64,000 bases of DNA from Peribacillus muralis (GCF_001439925.1 NZ_LMBV01000003.1:178794-242793), one strand, 5' to 3'. Positions 53,594 through 63,488 are shown, counted from the first letter of the stretch. The notes: generated by a model not told the origin, from the sequence alone. Program-made: numbers and translations.

Positions 53594-55345
53594 ATGGAAT
53601 TTTCGTCCGTATATCATAGACCTAATGACAATTTCGCCTATACCATCAACAACGAAACCATACATATACGCCTCCGTACGAAAAGACAAGATATCGCCTC
53701 AGTTGGATTGATTTATGGAGATCCTTACATTTCCGATAAGGGACAATGGCTCTATGAGGAAGAGCCGATGAGCTTATCCGGCCGTGATGCTCACCATGAT
53801 TATTGGCATATTTATGTGAGCCCTCCCTACCGGAGAATCCGCTATGGCTTCAAGGTCAGTTCGGGAGATGAAACGGCCATTTATACCGAAAAGGGCTTTT
53901 TCAAAGAAGCTCCAACGGATCCAGGTAGCTATTTTGCCATTCCATATGTACATCACAATGAAGTATTCGGCGCACCCGATTGGGTCAAGGATACAATTTG
54001 GTACCAAATTTTCCCTGAACGATTTGCGAACGGCAACCGTGACAACGACCCGGAAGGTGCAAAGCCTTGGGGAAGCGAAGAACCGACGGTGGATAATTTT
54101 TTTGGCGGTGACTTTGAAGGGATCATTGAACATTTAGATTATTTGGAAAACTTGGGTATTAACGGGGTTTATTTCACTCCAATTTTCGAGGCCCACTCCA
54201 ATCACAAGTACGATACGATCGATTACCGAAAAATCGATCCCCAATTCGGAACGAAGGAAACTTTGAAAACACTCGTACAGGAGTGCCACAAGCGTGGTAT
54301 CCGCGTTATGCTGGATGCCGTTTTTAATCATAGTGGCTACTACTTTCCCCCTTTTCAGGATTTACTCGAGAAGGGAGAGGATTCAAAATATAAGAACTGG
54401 TTCCACCCTCACGGTTTTCCTCTTAAAGGAGGGGAGAGGCCCAATTATGAAACTTTCGGCTTTTTTGAATCGATGCCGAAATTGAATACAGCGAATCCGG
54501 AGGTGAAGCAATACCTGCTTGAGGTTTCTACCTATTGGATCAAGGAGTTTGACATAGATGCCTGGCGACTGGATGTGGCCAATGAAGTCGACCATCCCTT
54601 CTGGCGTGAATTCCGAACAACGGTCAAAGAAATCAAGCCAGACCTTTATATCCTTGGAGAAATCTGGCATGACTCCATGCCTTGGCTGCGCGGTGACGAG
54701 TTTGATGCGGTTATGAATTACCCGTTCACCAACCAAGTTTTTCGCCTGGTCGCTTCGCAAACCATCAATGCTCGTGAGTTCACTGAGGAAATGACAGCCA
54801 TTTATCAAAGCTACCCGACCAATGTTTTTGATGTTACGTTCAATTTGCTCGGGAGTCATGATACACCGCGGATCTTCACCGATTGTGGGGAGGATCTGGA
54901 CCGAGCCAAACTTATCCACGCCATCCTGCTGACCTTCAATGGCAGCCCCTGCATCTATTATGGAGATGAGATCGGCTTAACCGGCGGCATGGATCCAGGG
55001 TGCCGTAAATGCATGATCTGGGATGAAGAAAAACAAAATAGCGAGCTTTTAACCGAAATTAAAGCATTGATTCTGTTACGAAAAGAAGAACGGTTACTGG
55101 CCAATGACGGGATGTTCAAATTCCTTGATACGAGCGGAAACGAAAATATTGTTGCCTATATGAAATATAATCAAAGCCGTTCCGTGGTGATCCTCATTAA
55201 TCCGACCGATGTTTCCCAATCCTTCATCCTCCCTTTTGATTTGAAAGATCGTACAATAACGGATATAAGAACCCAATCAACAATTTCGGGACGGCAAATT
55301 AATTTGGGTGGCTATCAATATAAAATTCTTGCCTTCGATCATTGA
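53594..55345 (+). CDS. nplT: Neopullulanase/cyclomaltodextrinase, GH13_20
   Basis: 583 residues from the ATG at 53594; the GTG three codons earlier overlaps TTGGAGTG. An N-terminal CBM34-like domain (1-125) typical of this subfamily precedes the barrel: WYQIFPERFANG, region I MLDAVFNHSG, region II WRLDVANEVD with nucleophile Asp, region III LGEIWHD with Glu, region IV LLGSHDTPR. All catalytic residues are intact. It cleaves cyclodextrins, pullulan and maltodextrins; no signal peptide, so it acts in the cytoplasm. Divergent from the binding-protein gene. Confidence 0.93.
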   Translation: MEFSSVYHRPNDNFAYTINNETIHIRLRTKRQDIASVGLIYGDPYISDKGQWLYEEEPMSLSGRDAHHDYWHIYVSPPYRRIRYGFKVSSGDETAIYTEKGFFKEAPTDPGSYFAIPYVHHNEVFGAPDWVKDTIWYQIFPERFANGNRDNDPEGAKPWGSEEPTVDNFFGGDFEGIIEHLDYLENLGINGVYFTPIFEAHSNHKYDTIDYRKIDPQFGTKETLKTLVQECHKRGIRVMLDAVFNHSGYYFPPFQDLLEKGEDSKYKNWFHPHGFPLKGGERPNYETFGFFESMPKLNTANPEVKQYLLEVSTYWIKEFDIDAWRLDVANEVDHPFWREFRTTVKEIKPDLYILGEIWHDSMPWLRGDEFDAVMNYPFTNQVFRLVASQTINAREFTEEMTAIYQSYPTNVFDVTFNLLGSHDTPRIFTDCGEDLDRAKLIHAILLTFNGSPCIYYGDEIGLTGGMDPGCRKCMIWDEEKQNSELLTEIKALILLRKEERLLANDGMFKFLDTSGNENIVAYMKYNQSRSVVILINPTDVSQSFILPFDLKDRTITDIRTQSTISGRQINLGGYQYKILAFDH

Positions 55346-55354
55346 AGCAAGTAA

Positions 55355-55384
55355 AACGGGGCTAGGATTATATCCTGCCCCGTT
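55355..55384. terminator. Terminator between nplT and asnO
   Basis: Stem AACGGGGC-AGGAT/ATCCT-GCCCCGTT, with TT-rich flanks on both sides; it can serve both convergent genes. Confidence 0.8.
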
Positions 55385-55387
55385 CTT

Positions 55388-57235
55388 TCATTCAATGATT
55401 TGGATGTCATATTGTTTGAACCATACATGGGTTTGTGCCAAGTGGGCCAGTAACTGAGGACCTGACATCAATTGACCGAACCAAGGCACCTTAAATGCGG
55501 CACCTTTGGAATCAACAATATCCGTTAGTTTCTGTTTATCAAAGAATTCATGCAGCACCGAATTTTTGTCCTTCAGCAGTTCTTTCAGCCACCCCTGTAC
55601 ACGGTCTGTATATAGAGGGTTATGAGTTTTAGGGTAGGGACTTTTTTTGCGGTACAATACCTCATCAGGCAGCAAGCCTTCCAAAGCCTTTCTCAGTATC
55701 CCCTTCTCACGGTTGCCCTCCATTTTCATATCCCAAGGAATGTTCCACGCATATTCGACAAGGCGATGATCGGCAAATGGCACCCGGACCTCCAAGCTCG
55801 CTCCCATGCTCATCCGGTCCTTGCGGTCAAGAAGCGTGGTCATGAACCATAATAAATTTACATAAAATAGTTCCCGGCGCTTTGCGGCTACACCGTTTTC
55901 GCCATCCAATCTAGGTGTTTCGGCGAGGGTGGTCAAATAAGCTTCCTGTGCATATTCCTCCAGCTTCAGCTTCTCACGCCAGCCCGCCTTCAATAAGGAC
56001 ACTCGCTCATCCGTAGACCTCATCCATGGAAACCCTGCCCGATTCAAATCATCCTCGCGATGAAACCAAGGATAACCGCCGAAAATTTCATCGGCACACT
56101 CGCCTGATAGGCCTACAACAAAATCCTGCTTGATTTCCTTGCAAAACCAAAGTAAGGAAGAGTCAACGTCCGCCATGCCTGGGAGATCCCTTACAATCAC
56201 AGCCTCCGTCAAATGATCCGTTAATTGTTCCTGGGTGATAATCGACGAATGATGAACCGTATTGAAGGTATCGGACATTTTTTTAATCCAATAGCCATCG
56301 GAGTTGGGCTGAAAATCATTCGCCTTGAAATAGCGGTCGTTATCTTCGTAATCAATCGAATACGTATGAAGCTGTCCTTTCCCTTCTTTTTGATAGGAGT
56401 TGGCTGCAATGGCCGTTATTGCACTTGAATCGAGCCCTCCTGACAGGAAGGTACAAAGCGGAACATCGGATACGAGCTGCCTTGTCACGGCATCCTCGAC
56501 AAGGTAGCGGACCTTCTCGGCCGTTTCAGCTAAGGTATCTTGATGTTCTTCACTTTTCACATTCCAATAGCGCCAAATCCGGAGTCCCTTTCTTGATAAA
56601 GTAAGCGCATGGGCAGGCCTTAATTCGTGAATATTACGGAACACACCGGAACCGGGTTTTCGGGAAGGACCAACACCGAAAACTTCAGACAGTCCTTCGC
56701 GGTCAATCTCCGTCTTTACATCCGGGTGAGCTAAAATCGCCTTCAATTCCGACCCAAAAATGAACCCGCCGTTTCGTTCGGCGTAAAATAATGGTTTTAC
56801 CCCCATCCGATCTCTTGCAACGAATAATTTTTGCTCCTTTTCATCCCATATTGCAAACGCAAAAATCCCATTGAACAAGTCAATGCATTTTTCTTTCCAT
56901 TCTATATAAGAAGTTAGTAAAACTTCTGTATCAGAATGACCCTTAAAGGAATATCCTTTTAATAATAGCTGTTTACGAATATCTTCGGTATTATATAGCT
57001 CCCCATTATAGCTAAGCGTATATCTGCCGTCTTGTTGATTTTTCGTCATCGGCTGTTTTCCGCCTTCCGCATCAACAACCGTTAACCGTTTATGGCCAAA
57101 GGCAACATGGGCTTCGCTCCAGACATTATCCTCGTCAGGCCCCCGCTTTGCCAAAGTTTTCGTCATGCTTTCCAATGTTTTCGTTTCAGCCCGTAAATCT
57201 TTTTGAAAATGCACCCAGCCTGTTATCCCACACAT
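55388..57235 (-). CDS. asnO: Asparagine synthetase (glutamine-hydrolysing), AsnO type
   Basis: 615 residues from the ATG at 57235, so that Cys2 of MCGITGW becomes the N-terminal nucleophile of the class II amidotransferase domain. RGPDED and the NGELYN segment follow. The C-terminal synthetase has the PP-loop SGGLDSSAI. In B. subtilis asnO is used during sporulation and lies near yisN, yisL and the gerP genes; the same neighbours are found here. Confidence 0.93.
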   Translation of the reverse strand: MCGITGWVHFQKDLRAETKTLESMTKTLAKRGPDEDNVWSEAHVAFGHKRLTVVDAEGGKQPMTKNQQDGRYTLSYNGELYNTEDIRKQLLLKGYSFKGHSDTEVLLTSYIEWKEKCIDLFNGIFAFAIWDEKEQKLFVARDRMGVKPLFYAERNGGFIFGSELKAILAHPDVKTEIDREGLSEVFGVGPSRKPGSGVFRNIHELRPAHALTLSRKGLRIWRYWNVKSEEHQDTLAETAEKVRYLVEDAVTRQLVSDVPLCTFLSGGLDSSAITAIAANSYQKEGKGQLHTYSIDYEDNDRYFKANDFQPNSDGYWIKKMSDTFNTVHHSSIITQEQLTDHLTEAVIVRDLPGMADVDSSLLWFCKEIKQDFVVGLSGECADEIFGGYPWFHREDDLNRAGFPWMRSTDERVSLLKAGWREKLKLEEYAQEAYLTTLAETPRLDGENGVAAKRRELFYVNLLWFMTTLLDRKDRMSMGASLEVRVPFADHRLVEYAWNIPWDMKMEGNREKGILRKALEGLLPDEVLYRKKSPYPKTHNPLYTDRVQGWLKELLKDKNSVLHEFFDKQKLTDIVDSKGAAFKVPWFGQLMSGPQLLAHLAQTHVWFKQYDIQIIE

Positions 57236-57553
57236 TTTACACTTCATCCTTTCCATCGGGACTATTACAGAATATTGGCTCCTGTCTTAAAAAGATTTAC
57301 CGTCCCTTATTTCCAAATTCGAAGACATGCACAGAAAAGTTTACGTATCGTTCTGCATCATTCGTAGGATCCCTGCCCTCAAACCGCCCCTGAGTGATTA
57401 CGAAGCATTGAGCAAAGCATCCCGTGTTTAAACATAGCCTATGCAAAGACGGAGAGATGGTTATTTGTCCATAATATTTTAAAATATACCGTTATATTTT
57501 CATTGGATTTTGACTAAAAAGTAGGTGAGGATTCCACTATTGGAGGTATATGT

Positions 57554-58120
57554 ATGAGTCAGCAACAACGAACCAAACTAATGAACAGGCAAACGAGAGC
57601 TTTTACCGAAGGAACAGTGGAAAATATCAATCAACAATGGATTTTTTTCGATGATGAAACAGATGAGGCCTGCTCCATCGAAGACCATGTTGATAGCGTC
57701 ATCGAAGTATACAGGGGTGGGCGTTGGCAGCAAGGAGTCGTCGAGGAAGAAGGGAAAATCCTGCTTCACCGGGAAATCACCTTCTTAAGGGAAAATGAGC
57801 CCATTCGGATTCGCAAAAAGCTGCTCTACTCTTTTGAACGCTTATTGGAAGAATTGAACGACGATTCATTTTTCCAATTTGTAACGACATTGAATTCACT
57901 TGATTTTTCAATATATGATTGTATATATAGCTATAACCAGCTCACTTTTTTAAGGGCAGTCCCTAACCAGTCAGGCGTGAACTTCTTCACCTTCGATAAC
58001 GAGAGCCAAATATGTCTCGTTCAGCATCACTTTTCTTATGGGAAAAAGGATCACGATCGTTTTGAATTCACCTTGAATACTGGAAAAAGAATCATCATTG
58101 AAAAAGTGAATTCACAATAG
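57554..58120 (+). CDS. yisN: DUF2777 protein YisN
   Basis: 188 residues. NRQTRAFTEGTVENINQQWIF, then IEVYRGGRWQQGVVEEEGKI, LLYSFERLLEEL and FRLA-like FLRAVPNQSG. No signal peptide or membrane segment. Function unknown. ATG with TTGGAGG upstream. Recognised by location (between asnO and yisL) and general resemblance; B. subtilis YisN may be somewhat longer. Confidence 0.75.
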   Translation: MSQQQRTKLMNRQTRAFTEGTVENINQQWIFFDDETDEACSIEDHVDSVIEVYRGGRWQQGVVEEEGKILLHREITFLRENEPIRIRKKLLYSFERLLEELNDDSFFQFVTTLNSLDFSIYDCIYSYNQLTFLRAVPNQSGVNFFTFDNESQICLVQHHFSYGKKDHDRFEFTLNTGKRIIIEKVNSQ

Positions 58121-58125
58121 ATAGT

Positions 58126-58167
58126 AAAAAAAGCGGGTAAATGAGATATCCTCACTTACCCGTTTTT
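58126..58167. terminator. Bidirectional terminator between yisN and yisL
   Basis: CGGGTAA-TGAG/CTCA-TTACCCG stem with A-run and T-run on the two flanks. Confidence 0.85.
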
Positions 58168-58170
58168 CAT

Positions 58171-58515
58171 TTATTTAAAAATATACAACCCTTGTGGCAG
58201 CGATAGTCCTAAATAAATGACGAAGACAAGCGCTACGATGAACAATATCCACATGGCACTTATGCTTTTTCCTTTTTTCGTACGAACCAACACCATTTCC
58301 ATGGCCGCAATCACGATGATTCCAACAATCATTTTTACGGCGTAAGCACCAAAATCAGTGATCAGCATGCCGCCCGTAATGAAAATCAATAGATAAAACA
58401 ACCGTGTTATCATATGTAGCATTTTCGCTTTCGGTTTTCCACCTTTAAGCATCGAATATGTGACGAAGAAAAGAATGATTCCGATAACCCAAGCCGTAAT
58501 ATGCATATGTGTCAT
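58171..58515 (-). CDS. yisL: UPF0344 membrane protein YisL
   Basis: 114 residues with four membrane helices: ITAWVIGIILFFVTYSML, the MITRLFYLLIFITGGML pair, VKMIVGIIVIAAMEMVL and the C-terminal SAMWILFIVALVFVIYLGL. THMHITAWVI at the N terminus and RTKKGK in a loop are family features. Function unknown. GAGGGGGC precedes the start. Confidence 0.9.
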   Translation of the reverse strand: MTHMHITAWVIGIILFFVTYSMLKGGKPKAKMLHMITRLFYLLIFITGGMLITDFGAYAVKMIVGIIVIAAMEMVLVRTKKGKSISAMWILFIVALVFVIYLGLSLPQGLYIFK

Positions 58516-58649
58516 TTTTTTGCCCCCTCGTTCAGTTTCCCTTTCATCATATCATAGGGTTTTACATAAAAACAAAGCTAAGGTTGCATTTACATTGGTT
58601 AAAATCAACAATTTGATGAACATCATTTATATTTTTTCTAAACTAATTC

Positions 58650-59831
58650 CTACCTCTTCATAACTGGTTTTTTCCCATATGTAACAACACGCCATACGTA
58701 CTCAACCGGTCCGTATTTATACAGGCTCATCCATAAGATGGATAGCAGGATTTGCAGACAAAACAAAGCCTGCAGGAAAATGAACCCTGTCGTGTAAGAA
58801 ACGGATCCGTATAAACCAAGGCCATATGAATAAAAAATCGTTGTAGAGACGATCGATTGGAATAAATAATTACTCATTGACATCCTGCCAACATAGGAAA
58901 GGGGCATTAACAGTCGACATGCTCCAATTTTTCCTGCAAGTAGCGTGATGGCTGTAATATAAAATACTGTCAGTAACGGTCCGCCAAAATAATCCTGCAC
59001 GAACATCGTTCCAAAATCGAATGTCCCAACATATGGAAGACACTTTATCATCAGGCCCAATAGCAGGCTTACGATCATGATTACCTTCAATTTCTTCCTA
59101 TATGGGATCGGGTTTTGCAAATACCCTTGTTTAGCGACCCCAGCCCCGATCAAGAAAAACGGAAATATGGATAAAAAAAGAATTCCGGCATTAACAAGGT
59201 TATTCACCATATACCAATCTAGTGCCCTCTGTTTCATGATTTCCAGGAAAGTGCCAGTTTGATAAACTTCAACAGAACGTTCCATCATCTTCGAATCTTT
59301 CGTTATCGCAATCCCCTCGTTATCGATGCTGCCCATAACCAGGAAAAGCGCACCCAATATGGCAAAGGGAAGAACATAACATACCAACCCTAGCAAAATT
59401 AACGTTTTACCCTTCATCTTATAAAAAAACAATAATGCAAACCCAAACATAGCATAATTAATAAGGATATCCCCATGCCAGATGAAAAAAGCATGCATGC
59501 ATCCAAGTGCCAGCAGGAAAGATAGCCTTTTTGAAAACAGGAAAGGAAAGGCTATTCCCTTCTCTTCACTTCTGATAGCCAGGATGATCGCACCGAAGCC
59601 GAATAGAAACGCAAATAACGGATAAAAACTGGCTTGCGCCACAACATCACTGAACCTGTACAAAATCCCGTCCCAACCCCTGGACCATGGTCTAGCAGCG
59701 TCCATGTACAAGAGGGGGGAGTGGAAGGAAGGCATATTCACTAAAAAAATCCCTAGAATGGCCAACCCTCGTAATATGTCTATGCTTGCAAGCCGCCTAT
59801 TATCCTGCAATGGTATCATCGTGCCTTTCAT
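58650..59831 (-). CDS. DUF418-family membrane protein
   Basis: 393 residues, about ten membrane helices. The N-terminal RLASIDILRGLAILGIFLVN is the family signature; the C-terminal DUF418 part has YVGRMSMSNYLFQS and PVEYVWRVVTYGKKP. Relatives include B. subtilis YxaH and YrkO. Function unknown; similarity to acyltransferase-3 type membrane proteins is often noted. GAGGGTGAACCG precedes the ATG. 39 bp downstream of the MFS gene and probably cotranscribed with it. Confidence 0.88.
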   Translation of the reverse strand: MKGTMIPLQDNRRLASIDILRGLAILGIFLVNMPSFHSPLLYMDAARPWSRGWDGILYRFSDVVAQASFYPLFAFLFGFGAIILAIRSEEKGIAFPFLFSKRLSFLLALGCMHAFFIWHGDILINYAMFGFALLFFYKMKGKTLILLGLVCYVLPFAILGALFLVMGSIDNEGIAITKDSKMMERSVEVYQTGTFLEIMKQRALDWYMVNNLVNAGILFLSIFPFFLIGAGVAKQGYLQNPIPYRKKLKVIMIVSLLLGLMIKCLPYVGTFDFGTMFVQDYFGGPLLTVFYITAITLLAGKIGACRLLMPLSYVGRMSMSNYLFQSIVSTTIFYSYGLGLYGSVSYTTGFIFLQALFCLQILLSILWMSLYKYGPVEYVWRVVTYGKKPVMKR

Positions 59832-59870
59832 CGGTTCACCCTCTTTAATCCACAGGATTTCACACTGCTT

Positions 59871-61145
59871 TCATAGCCTCACTGCATCATCTTTAACTAC
59901 TGAATCCGATTTTTGCCTTTTAATCAGGATGACGAACAAGCTACCCAATAAGCAAAAGATCCCTGCAAGGAAAAATGCCCATGTATAGGAATTGAAAATC
60001 TTGAAGATCAGCCCCCCGCCGTACGCCGCCACTGCTGCACCGGCCTGATGTGAAGAAAATATCCAACCGTGAACAATCCCGCTTTTTTCCACCCCAAAGA
60101 CTTGCCTAGAAATGCTGATGGTCGGGGGAACCGTCGCTATCCAATCCAACCCGTAAAATACGGAGAAGATGATCAACAAGGTGATCGTACCTTCCTTCAG
60201 CGCAAAAGGAAGCAATACGAGGGAAGCTCCCCTTAGACCATAATACCAAAACAACAGCCAGCGATTATCAAAACGATCGGATAACCACCCGGATACAGTC
60301 GTCCCAATCAGATCAAAGATGCCCATGAAGGATAATAAAGACGCTGCCGTGACGACCGGCAAGCCAAAACTGATGCAGTAAGAAATGAAATGTGTCCCGA
60401 TTAACCCATTCGTCGACAGTCCACATATGAAAAAGCTTCCAGCCAGTAACCAGAATTCCTTTACTCTCACCGCTTCATTCAGTGACCGAAAAGCCATGCC
60501 AATGGGGTTCTTCTTCTGAACTGCAGCCGACTCCTGGATTTCTTCTTCCGCTCCATACGGAAGGACGCCAACTTCCTTCGGTGTATTTTTCATGAATAAC
60601 AGGATGATTATCAGCATGACAAAACTAAGGACCATGATTAAACCAATCGCCCATTTAAACGAGTAGTTCTCTATGATGATGGCTAAAACCGGAAGCAAAA
60701 TAAGCTGACCTGTAGCCGTACTTGCTGTTAATATCCCTACTGCCAGCCCCCGCCGCTTATCGAACCAACGATTCGCCACATATGGGCTCAATACCGTCAA
60801 AAACACGCCACAACCCAATCCGATGATAATACCCCAGATTAGCATCAGCTGCCACTCATGCTTCATGAAAAAAGTGAGGAAAATACCTGCCAATAAAGTG
60901 GACATGCCCAATACCATCATTTTCTTTATTCCAAACACTTCAATCAAGGCAGCCATGAAGGGACCCGACAATCCATAAAGAAAAAGACTAATGGCAAATG
61001 CTAAAGAAATGACGGACCGGTCCCATCCAAACTCATTTTCCAATGGTACGATGAATACGCCGGATGATGACCTAACGATTCCCGCTACAATAATCGAAAA
61101 GAATGTGATAGCCAAAATGAACCAGCTATAATGAATTCGTCTCAA
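59871..61145 (-). CDS. MFS transporter, oxalate/formate-antiporter or monocarboxylate-like
   Basis: 424 residues, twelve predicted helices with a charged central loop around 200-225. Helix 1 has the pattern ITFFSIIVAGIVRSSSGVF; then GWDRSVISLAFAI; loop 2-3 is atypical; WFDKRRGLAVGILTASTA is characteristic of OFA/MCT-type members. Loop 8-9 has SGWLSDRFDNR. The substrate is unknown, possibly an organic anion. TTG start with GGGGAGGG upstream. Confidence 0.85.
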   Translation of the reverse strand: MRRIHYSWFILAITFFSIIVAGIVRSSSGVFIVPLENEFGWDRSVISLAFAISLFLYGLSGPFMAALIEVFGIKKMMVLGMSTLLAGIFLTFFMKHEWQLMLIWGIIIGLGCGVFLTVLSPYVANRWFDKRRGLAVGILTASTATGQLILLPVLAIIIENYSFKWAIGLIMVLSFVMLIIILLFMKNTPKEVGVLPYGAEEEIQESAAVQKKNPIGMAFRSLNEAVRVKEFWLLAGSFFICGLSTNGLIGTHFISYCISFGLPVVTAASLLSFMGIFDLIGTTVSGWLSDRFDNRWLLFWYYGLRGASLVLLPFALKEGTITLLIIFSVFYGLDWIATVPPTISISRQVFGVEKSGIVHGWIFSSHQAGAAVAAYGGGLIFKIFNSYTWAFFLAGIFCLLGSLFVILIKRQKSDSVVKDDAVRL

Positions 61146-61726
61146 TGCCCTCCCCCAATCCTAAAACGTTTCGCCATGAATAAAAAGAAAATTCCGGTAA
61201 TATGAAACCTCTTATAATCGTAACACTTTATCGTCAAACCGGGAGCCCCTTATCGAAATCACTACTAAAAAAACTAAAATAGATCATTTCTCATATAAAC
61301 CTGGTTTTATCAAAACACCTGATTATCTTTTTCCAGGGACAAAGGGAGCTACCAGATAAGTCCCCTTACCAGCTTACATTTCCCTAGACATATAGCTTCA
61401 TAGCGTGCGGGCAAGCAACACCGTTAACGAGCCTTATTCGATGAACCCTTTCGGCCTTCCATCCGATTTGTACGACTTGCCATTCTTCCAATAAAATATT
61501 TCGTTTTTTTCATTTTTGATTACAACACTGAAATGAACCATTCTCTTTATTGCTTCAAATCCTACATGTATTAAAGTTATATCCTATTTATATGGAGTAT
61601 TACCATTTTCACTTTATAACGAACAATCACATCGATCCTGGGTAAACATACAATACGGTGATACTCCCTTCAGGAGCAGGTAAATCACCTGTCCCAGGGA
61701 AAAACCGAATAAAAAGGGTGATTTTC
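61146..61726. other. Intergenic region MFS-gerPA
   Basis: About 580 bp with no gene. It contains the gerP promoter at its right end. A GC-richer tract at 61330-61480 has no recognised element. Confidence 0.45.
61629..61655 (+). promoter_or_regulatory. SigK-type promoter of gerP operon
   Basis: AC at 61629-61630, 16-bp spacer, CATACAATA at 61647-61655, matching the SigK consensus AC-N16-CATANNNTA. gerP is known to be transcribed in the mother cell late in sporulation by SigK with GerE influence. Confidence 0.7.
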
Positions 61727-61948
61727 TTGCCAGCCATAGTAGGAATCGTTCAAGTCATCAACGTCGGTAGCAGTGGAATTGTCCATATTGGTGACGTCTT
61801 TAAAATAAATCCATATTCCACTTCAAAAACGTTTGCAGGTGCTGGCTCGTTTAATACAGGTGAATCCATATCACTTTATAATGCCTACAGCACCACAAAT
61901 ACAAATGATACAGATGGTGTTGATCAGCCAATGGTCTTAAATCTCTAA
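61727..61948 (+). CDS. gerPA: Spore germination protein GerPA
   Basis: 73 residues from the TTG at 61727 (AGGGTGAT upstream); longer frame from 61658 would start without a signal. PAIVGIVQVINVGSSGIVHI, then FAGAGSFNTGESI and DGVDQPM. A paralogue of GerPF at the other end of the operon, sharing MPAIVG, G-x-GSxNTG and DQP. GerP proteins sit in the inner spore coat and let germinants pass; without them germination is slow. Confidence 0.9.
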   Translation: MPAIVGIVQVINVGSSGIVHIGDVFKINPYSTSKTFAGAGSFNTGESISLYNAYSTTNTNDTDGVDQPMVLNL

Positions 61949-61970
61949 TGTGTTTAAGAAAGGAGTCAGC

Positions 61971-62183
61971 ATGATTTTCAATATACACCAGACCATCCAA
62001 ATCAATATGATAAAAATTGAAAGCATCGCCAATTCATCCGTTTTCCAAATCGGAAGTGCCGGAGTGATTAAACCCTATTCCACATTAGCCAATACCGGTG
62101 GATTCACTGAGCCTGCTCCGGAAATTGAAGCTGATGTAATTCCATTGACAAGCTTCGTCCCATTTACACCTCCTAGTTCATAG
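61971..62183 (+). CDS. gerPB: Spore germination protein GerPB
   Basis: 70 residues from the ATG at 61971, 6 bases after AAAGGAG; seven upstream codons are excluded by the binding site. IFNIHQTIQINMIKIESI, then SSVFQIGSAGVIKPYS and NTGGFTEPAPE match GerPB. 22 bp after gerPA. Confidence 0.9.
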   Translation: MIFNIHQTIQINMIKIESIANSSVFQIGSAGVIKPYSTLANTGGFTEPAPEIEADVIPLTSFVPFTPPSS

Positions 62184-62259
62184 GCATTCACCTACCAAAA
62201 ACTTTTTCATATACTGTCATATATGAAAATATCACTTGGTGAAGGTGAGGTGTTGAATC

Positions 62260-62871
62260 GTGAATCAGGATCTTTATTCGTACTCGTTACAAATGCAGCG
62301 TTTTCTAGAAGCCCAGAATAAGCGGATCATGAAACTTGAGCACGAACTCAAACGCCTGACAGACGAAGTTGCCGAGCTGAAAAATAAGCCGCCAATCCAT
62401 GTTGATAAAATTGAATATAAATTTGATCAATTAAAAGTCGAGTCATTGGACGGTACGTTGAATATCGGTTTAAATCCCAATGATTTAAACAACATCGATG
62501 AATTCGCCGTTAATAACCAACCAGTTCAGCCTACTCCGAATTTATTCCCTGGCCGGGAAATCGTTGTCCAGGAAATTCATAACGATATTCTTTCAGACTT
62601 GGAAAGCATGATCGATGAGGCGGAAACCCAGCTAAAAATATCATTGGAGCCTTCTTATCATGACTTCGTTAAACAGGACGTCGAACGTCAGCTCCATCAA
62701 CGGATCAATATGTATTACGATAACCTTTCTTACCCCGAACGTGCACCACAGCAGCGTGATAATGTAAAGGAAAAGGTCAGGGAAAAGGTCAAATCCGATA
62801 TTCAAGCGGCCTTGTTTCAGTTCATCACCCACTCACAAGCCGAAACAGGAGGAAATGCAAATGGAGTTTAA
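62260..62871 (+). CDS. gerPC: Spore germination protein GerPC
   Basis: 203 residues, GTG start. An N-terminal coiled coil (about 10-45: LQMQRFLEAQNKRIMKLEHE) is followed by PIHVDKIEYKFDQLKVESLD and a conserved LNIGLNP; the C-terminal half is helical and charged. It may scaffold the small GerP proteins. 76-bp gap from gerPB. Confidence 0.92.
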   Translation: MNQDLYSYSLQMQRFLEAQNKRIMKLEHELKRLTDEVAELKNKPPIHVDKIEYKFDQLKVESLDGTLNIGLNPNDLNNIDEFAVNNQPVQPTPNLFPGREIVVQEIHNDILSDLESMIDEAETQLKISLEPSYHDFVKQDVERQLHQRINMYYDNLSYPERAPQQRDNVKEKVREKVKSDIQAALFQFITHSQAETGGNANGV

Positions 62872-63040
62872 TGTAACGAATCACCAACTTTGTGTAGGTG
62901 ATATAAAAATCACCGGTGTAGCCAGCTCTGCTTTATTTCTCATCGGGGATGTCCAAACGGTCCAATTATCTTCCGCATTCGATACCCCACCTGAATCCCT
63001 TATCATCGGACCATTCGTGCCGGTATCCCCGGAAGGGTAA
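62861..63040 (+). CDS. gerPD: Spore germination protein GerPD
   Basis: 59 residues from the ATG at 62861, 8 bases after AGGAGG; the ATG at 62855 is too close to that site. FNVTNHQLCVGDIKITGVAS, then FLIGDVQTVQLSSAFDTPPE and a proline-rich end. It overlaps the end of gerPC by 11 bp. Confidence 0.9.
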   Translation: MEFNVTNHQLCVGDIKITGVASSALFLIGDVQTVQLSSAFDTPPESLIIGPFVPVSPEG

Positions 63041-63045
63041 CCAAC

Positions 63046-63465
63046 ATGTTTTCTAGAATATCAAAAGTGAAATCTCTATTATCCGATACGGTCTCATTCT
63101 GTTCCACCATGCAAATCGGGGACACTTCCTATATAGACGGATATGCACTTGCATTAGCCGTTCAAAAGAAAAGTGAAACATTCGGTGCAGTGGACATCCA
63201 ATTCAGAGACTATGACATTTTTAAAAGGCCCATTTATATCCCCAGATTGTATGAACCCGTTAACACAAGATTTTCAAATCCAAATCCCTTCATACATGTC
63301 GGCAATATCAATATAATCGGGATATCGTCCTCATCTGTTGTTGGCGTTGGCAATGTCGGCCATATACGTATGGAATCCAGAGTGAAACACATTCGGCAGG
63401 TCCCTAAACAGGCCGAAGACACATCCATTGAGGATTCAACTGAGGATTCAACAAACAATGCTTGA
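63046..63465 (+). CDS. gerPE: Spore germination protein GerPE
   Basis: 139 residues. SRISKVKSLLSDTVSF, then MQIGDTSYIDGYALALAVQ, PFIHVGNINIIGISSSSVVG and VGNVGHIRMESRVKHIRQ. The C-terminal tail is acidic and Thr/Ser-rich (EDTSIEDSTEDST). GGAAGGG lies upstream, overlapping the gerPD stop. Confidence 0.9.
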   Translation: MFSRISKVKSLLSDTVSFCSTMQIGDTSYIDGYALALAVQKKSETFGAVDIQFRDYDIFKRPIYIPRLYEPVNTRFSNPNPFIHVGNINIIGISSSSVVGVGNVGHIRMESRVKHIRQVPKQAEDTSIEDSTEDSTNNA

Positions 63466-63488
63466 TTTTTTTTAGAAGGAGGAGTCAT

